From: Caulobacteraceae bacterium
GTDB lineage: Bacteria; Pseudomonadota; Alphaproteobacteria; Caulobacterales; Caulobacteraceae
Reading direction: 5' to 3'
Length of the DNA: 7,365 nucleotides
NCBI GenBank assembly: GCA_947501315.1
Contig: CANMXH010000111.1
Location: 1-7,365 of the forward strand
Numbering within the stretch: position 1 is the stretch's first letter; each line of letters begins with the position of its first letter. The notes under the pieces were generated by a model. The model was not told where the DNA came from, did not search any database, and was given only the letters and a program-made list of their open reading frames with translations. Shown one piece after another: positions 4,682 to 7,365 of this stretch. The position numbers were made by a program, and so were the translations under genes.

Positions 4682-7365
4682 ATGAACGCACACGTCTCTC
4701 CGCCCGTCGCCCTGTCCCAGGATTGGGATGCGCTGGACCAGGGCAAGTTCGCGGATGAGACCGCCACGGTCCGGGGTCTGCTGGATCGCATGCCGCTGGA
4801 CGGGCACGGGCGCGCTGCCGTCCTCGGCGAGGCCATCGGCCTGGTCGAACGGGCCCGCGCCAGCGTCAAGAAACAGGGCGTGGTCGAAAGCTTCCTGCAG
4901 GAGTTCTCGCTCGGCACCCGCGAGGGCCTGGCCCTGATGTGCCTGGCCGAGGCCCTGCTGCGCACGCCCGATGAAGAGACCCGCGACCGTCTGATCGCAG
5001 AAAAAATCGGCTCGGCCGACTGGTCGTCCCACCTCGGCCAGTCCGACAGCCTGTTCGTCAACGCCTCGACCTGGGGCTTGATGCTGACGGGCAAGCTGGT
5101 CGATGTGGACGAGGAGGCCCGCACCGACCTGCCCGGCTTCCTCAAGCGAATCGTCGGCCGTCTGGGCGAGCCGGTCATCCGCGAGGCCGTCGCCGCCGCC
5201 GTGCGCATCATGGGCGAACAGTTCGTGGTCGGCCGCACCATCGAGGCGGCGCTGAAGCGCTCCAACCGCGAGGGCTGGCTGTGCAGTTTCGACATGCTGG
5301 GCGAGGGTGCCCGCACCGCCCATGACGCCGAGCGCTATGAAAAGATCTACGCCGACGCCATCACCGCCGTCGGCAAGACGGCGAAAGGGCAGGGCCCCGA
5401 GGCCGGTCACGGCGTTTCCGTCAAGCTGTCGGCCCTGTCGCCCCGCTATGAGGCCACGCAAGAGGCCCGCGTCTGGAACGAGCTCTATCCCCGCATCCTG
5501 CGTCTGGCCCGGATCGCGGCGCAGTACGACATCAATTTCACCATGGACGCCGAAGAGGCGGACCGTCTGGCCCTGTCGCTGAAGCTGCTCGACCGGCTGG
5601 CGCATGAACCCGAACTGGGCGGCTGGACCGGCCTCGGCCTCGCCGTCCAGGCCTATCAGAAGCGCTGCCCCGAGGTGATTCGCCGCGTTGCCGAACTGGC
5701 GAAGACCTCCGGTCGTCGTCTGATGGTCCGTCTGGTCAAGGGTGCCTATTGGGACACCGAGATCAAACGCGCCCAGGTCTTCGGCCGCACCGACTATCCG
5801 GTCTTCACCACCAAGGCTGCGACCGACCTCAACTACCTCGTCTGCGCCAAGGCGATGATCGAGGCCGCGCCGCACATCTACAGCCAGTTCGCCACCCACA
5901 ACGCCCACTCCCTGGCCGCCGTCTACCGCATGGCGTCCGAGCGGAAAGTGAGGATCGAATTCCAGCGCCTGCACGGCATGGGCGAGGCGCTCTACGACGC
6001 CGCCCATGACGCCTTTGGCCCCGTCACCGTCCGCGCCTATGCCCCCGTCGGCGGGCATGAGGACCTGCTGCCCTATCTGGTGCGCCGCCTGCTGGAGAAC
6101 GGGGCCAATTCGTCGTTCGTACACGCCCTGCTGGACGAGCGGGTACCCGCCTCGGCCGTCGCCGCCGACCCCGTCACTGCCGTCGAGGCCCACCCCGACC
6201 GCCACGCCAGGATCCCGACCCCGAAGGACATGTATATGGACCGCCAGAACTCCCAAGGTCGTCAGAATTCTTTGGGCCGCGACTATTCGCAAAGTTCCGA
6301 CCGTGAACGCCACGCCGTCGCGCTGCAGAAGGTCGACAGCGAGACCCTGACCGCCGGCCCGATCATCGGCGGCAAGCTCAGGGCCGGGACCAATCCCCTG
6401 CCGGTCACCAATCCGTTCGACACCACCCGCGTGCTGGGCCACGTCTCCGAGGCGACCGAGGCCGATATCGACGCCGCCGTCGACGCCGCCGCCCGCGCCC
6501 AGATCGCCTGGGACCGCAAGGGCGGCGCGGGCCGGGGCACCGTGCTGCGCGCCATGGCCGATGCGCTGGAAGCGAACATGGACCGGCTGGTCGCCCTGCT
6601 GTCGCGCGAGGCGGGCAAGACCCTCAACGACGGCGTGGCCGAGGTCCGCGAGGCCGCCGACTTCTGCCGCTACTACGCCATGCTGGCCGAACGCGACTTT
6701 GGCGGCCCGACCGAGCTGAAAGGTCCCGTCGGCGAGATCAATCAGCTGGTCCTGCATGGCCGCGGCGTCTTCGCCTGCATCAGCCCCTGGAATTTCCCCC
6801 TCGCAATCTTCACCGGCCAGATCGCCGCGGCCCTGGCCGCCGGCAATGCCGTCGTCGCCAAGCCCGCCGAACAGACCCCCCTGATCGCCGCCGAGGCCGT
6901 GCGCCTCTACGTCAAGGCGGGTCTCGACCCGAACCTGCTGGCCCTCGTCCCCGGTCGCGGCGAGACGGTCGGCGCCAGACTGGTCAGCCACCCGGGCATC
7001 GACGGCGTCGCCTTCACCGGCGGCACCGACACGGCCAGCCTGATCAACCGCGCCCTGGCCGCCCGGCCGGGTGCCATCATCCCCTTCATCGCCGAGACCG
7101 GCGGCCTCAACGGCATGTTCGTCGACACCACGGCGCTGAAGGAACAGATCATCGACGACGTCATCCTGTCGGCCTTCGGCTCGTCAGGCCAGCGCTGCTC
7201 GGCCCTGCGCCTGCTCTATGTCCCGCATGACGCCGCCGACGCCCTGATCGAGGGCCTGAAGGGCGCGCTCGCCGCCCAGGTCGTGGGCGATCCAACCGAC
7301 CCCGCCACCGACATCGGCCCCGTCATCGACGCCGACGCCAAGGCCATGCTCGAGGCCCACCTCAA
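4682..7365 (+). CDS. putA: Bifunctional proline dehydrogenase / P5C dehydrogenase (3' end outside window)
   Basis: PutA oxidises proline to glutamate in two steps, an FAD-linked proline dehydrogenase and an NAD-linked glutamate-semialdehyde dehydrogenase. The window shows 894 codons with no stop. No ribbon-helix-helix domain precedes the helical arm, so this PutA should not act as its own repressor. The PRODH barrel (about 190-500) has SVKLSAL (246-252), RLVKGAYWD (350-358) and RRLLENGANSSF (468-479), where R468/R469 match the proline-carboxylate arginines of E. coli PutA. The aldehyde dehydrogenase domain (from about 550) has SPWNFP (701-706), FTGGTDTA (778-785), general base E805 in AETGG and nucleophile C839 in GQRCSALR. 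The linker carries the tandem RQNSQG-RQNSLG (521-532). ATG 4682 has only a weak ribosome site (ACGGA). PutA proteins of this type are about 1000 residues or more, so 100+ residues are missing. The enzyme is cytosolic or peripheral on the inner membrane and feeds electrons to quinones. Confidence 0.95.
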   Translation, partial: MNAHVSPPVALSQDWDALDQGKFADETATVRGLLDRMPLDGHGRAAVLGEAIGLVERARASVKKQGVVESFLQEFSLGTREGLALMCLAEALLRTPDEETRDRLIAEKIGSADWSSHLGQSDSLFVNASTWGLMLTGKLVDVDEEARTDLPGFLKRIVGRLGEPVIREAVAAAVRIMGEQFVVGRTIEAALKRSNREGWLCSFDMLGEGARTAHDAERYEKIYADAITAVGKTAKGQGPEAGHGVSVKLSALSPRYEATQEARVWNELYPRILRLARIAAQYDINFTMDAEEADRLALSLKLLDRLAHEPELGGWTGLGLAVQAYQKRCPEVIRRVAELAKTSGRRLMVRLVKGAYWDTEIKRAQVFGRTDYPVFTTKAATDLNYLVCAKAMIEAAPHIYSQFATHNAHSLAAVYRMASERKVRIEFQRLHGMGEALYDAAHDAFGPVTVRAYAPVGGHEDLLPYLVRRLLENGANSSFVHALLDERVPASAVAADPVTAVEAHPDRHARIPTPKDMYMDRQNSQGRQNSLGRDYSQSSDRERHAVALQKVDSETLTAGPIIGGKLRAGTNPLPVTNPFDTTRVLGHVSEATEADIDAAVDAAARAQIAWDRKGGAGRGTVLRAMADALEANMDRLVALLSREAGKTLNDGVAEVREAADFCRYYAMLAERDFGGPTELKGPVGEINQLVLHGRGVFACISPWNFPLAIFTGQIAAALAAGNAVVAKPAEQTPLIAAEAVRLYVKAGLDPNLLALVPGRGETVGARLVSHPGIDGVAFTGGTDTASLINRALAARPGAIIPFIAETGGLNGMFVDTTALKEQIIDDVILSAFGSSGQRCSALRLLYVPHDAADALIEGLKGALAAQVVGDPTDPATDIGPVIDADAKAMLEAHL
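6242..6277 (+). repeat. 18-bp in-frame tandem duplication in the putA linker
   Basis: Units 6242-6259 and 6260-6277 encode RQNSQG and RQNSLG. Five of six residues are shared, but codons differ (CGC/CGT, AAC/AAT, TCC/TCT), so the duplication is not recent or was kept by selection on the peptide. It lies at the junction between the PRODH and aldehyde dehydrogenase modules, where PutA proteins usually show a single R-x-NS-x-G segment. Confidence 0.6.

Noticed and set aside
4567..5316. N-terminal extension of the glycosyltransferase by 250 residues
   Set aside because: The extension is antisense to putA and Arg/Ser-rich. The family N-terminus MRIVLATDAWEPQVNG begins at the ATG at 4566.
4544..6991. 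815-residue open frame on the minus strand opposite putA
   Set aside because: The plus strand encodes PutA with all catalytic motifs. The antisense product is Gly/Asp/Gln/Val-rich low-information sequence, the usual shadow of GC3-biased genes.

Overview
The window is GC-rich (by eye well above 60% G+C, with strong G/C third-position bias) and its gene set suggests an alphaproteobacterium, probably Caulobacterales (Brevundimonas- or Caulobacter-like). The taxonomic call is inference from protein flavour, the CCCCGCG..CGCGGGG dispersed palindromes and a PutA without a DNA-binding domain. No rRNA, tRNA, CRISPR array or transposase gene is visible.

Layout: (1) 1-126 is the C-terminal end of a 2-oxoacid dehydrogenase E2 acyltransferase. 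(2) 132-227 is the beginning of an E3 (dihydrolipoamide dehydrogenase) gene that breaks off after 32 codons. (3) 228-785 is an inserted segment bounded by perfect inverted copies of a palindrome, with a third copy inside and a small GIY-YIG nuclease gene. (4) 786-2180 is a complete E3 gene, lpdV-like, whose 5' part repeats the interrupted fragment. (5) 2181-2369 is an intergenic region with a G-quadruplex-like G tract and a matching C tract. (6) 2370-3437 is a PstS-type phosphate-binding lipoprotein gene. (7) 3453-3477 is a hairpin between converging genes. (8) 3481-4566 on the minus strand is a GT4-type glycosyltransferase. (9) 4567-4681 is a short divergent promoter region. (10) 4682 to the window end is a bifunctional proline catabolism gene, putA, cut by the window edge.

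E2 and E3 form the end of what looks like a branched-chain 2-oxoacid dehydrogenase operon, and putA is also an amino-acid catabolic gene. The phosphate-binding protein stands alone without pstCAB here, and the glycosyltransferase is a separate envelope or glycolipid gene.

The most interesting item is the insertion at the start of lpdV. A GIY-YIG gene flanked by REP-like palindromes sits exactly at the 5' end of a metabolic gene. The host gene's first codons occur on both sides: 69 bp are identical, preceded by a divergent N-terminus. The gene is therefore interrupted and rebuilt at once. This resembles a small mobile element that inserts in or near coding sequence and leaves a working host gene, and the GIY-YIG protein is a candidate for its mobility or maintenance enzyme.
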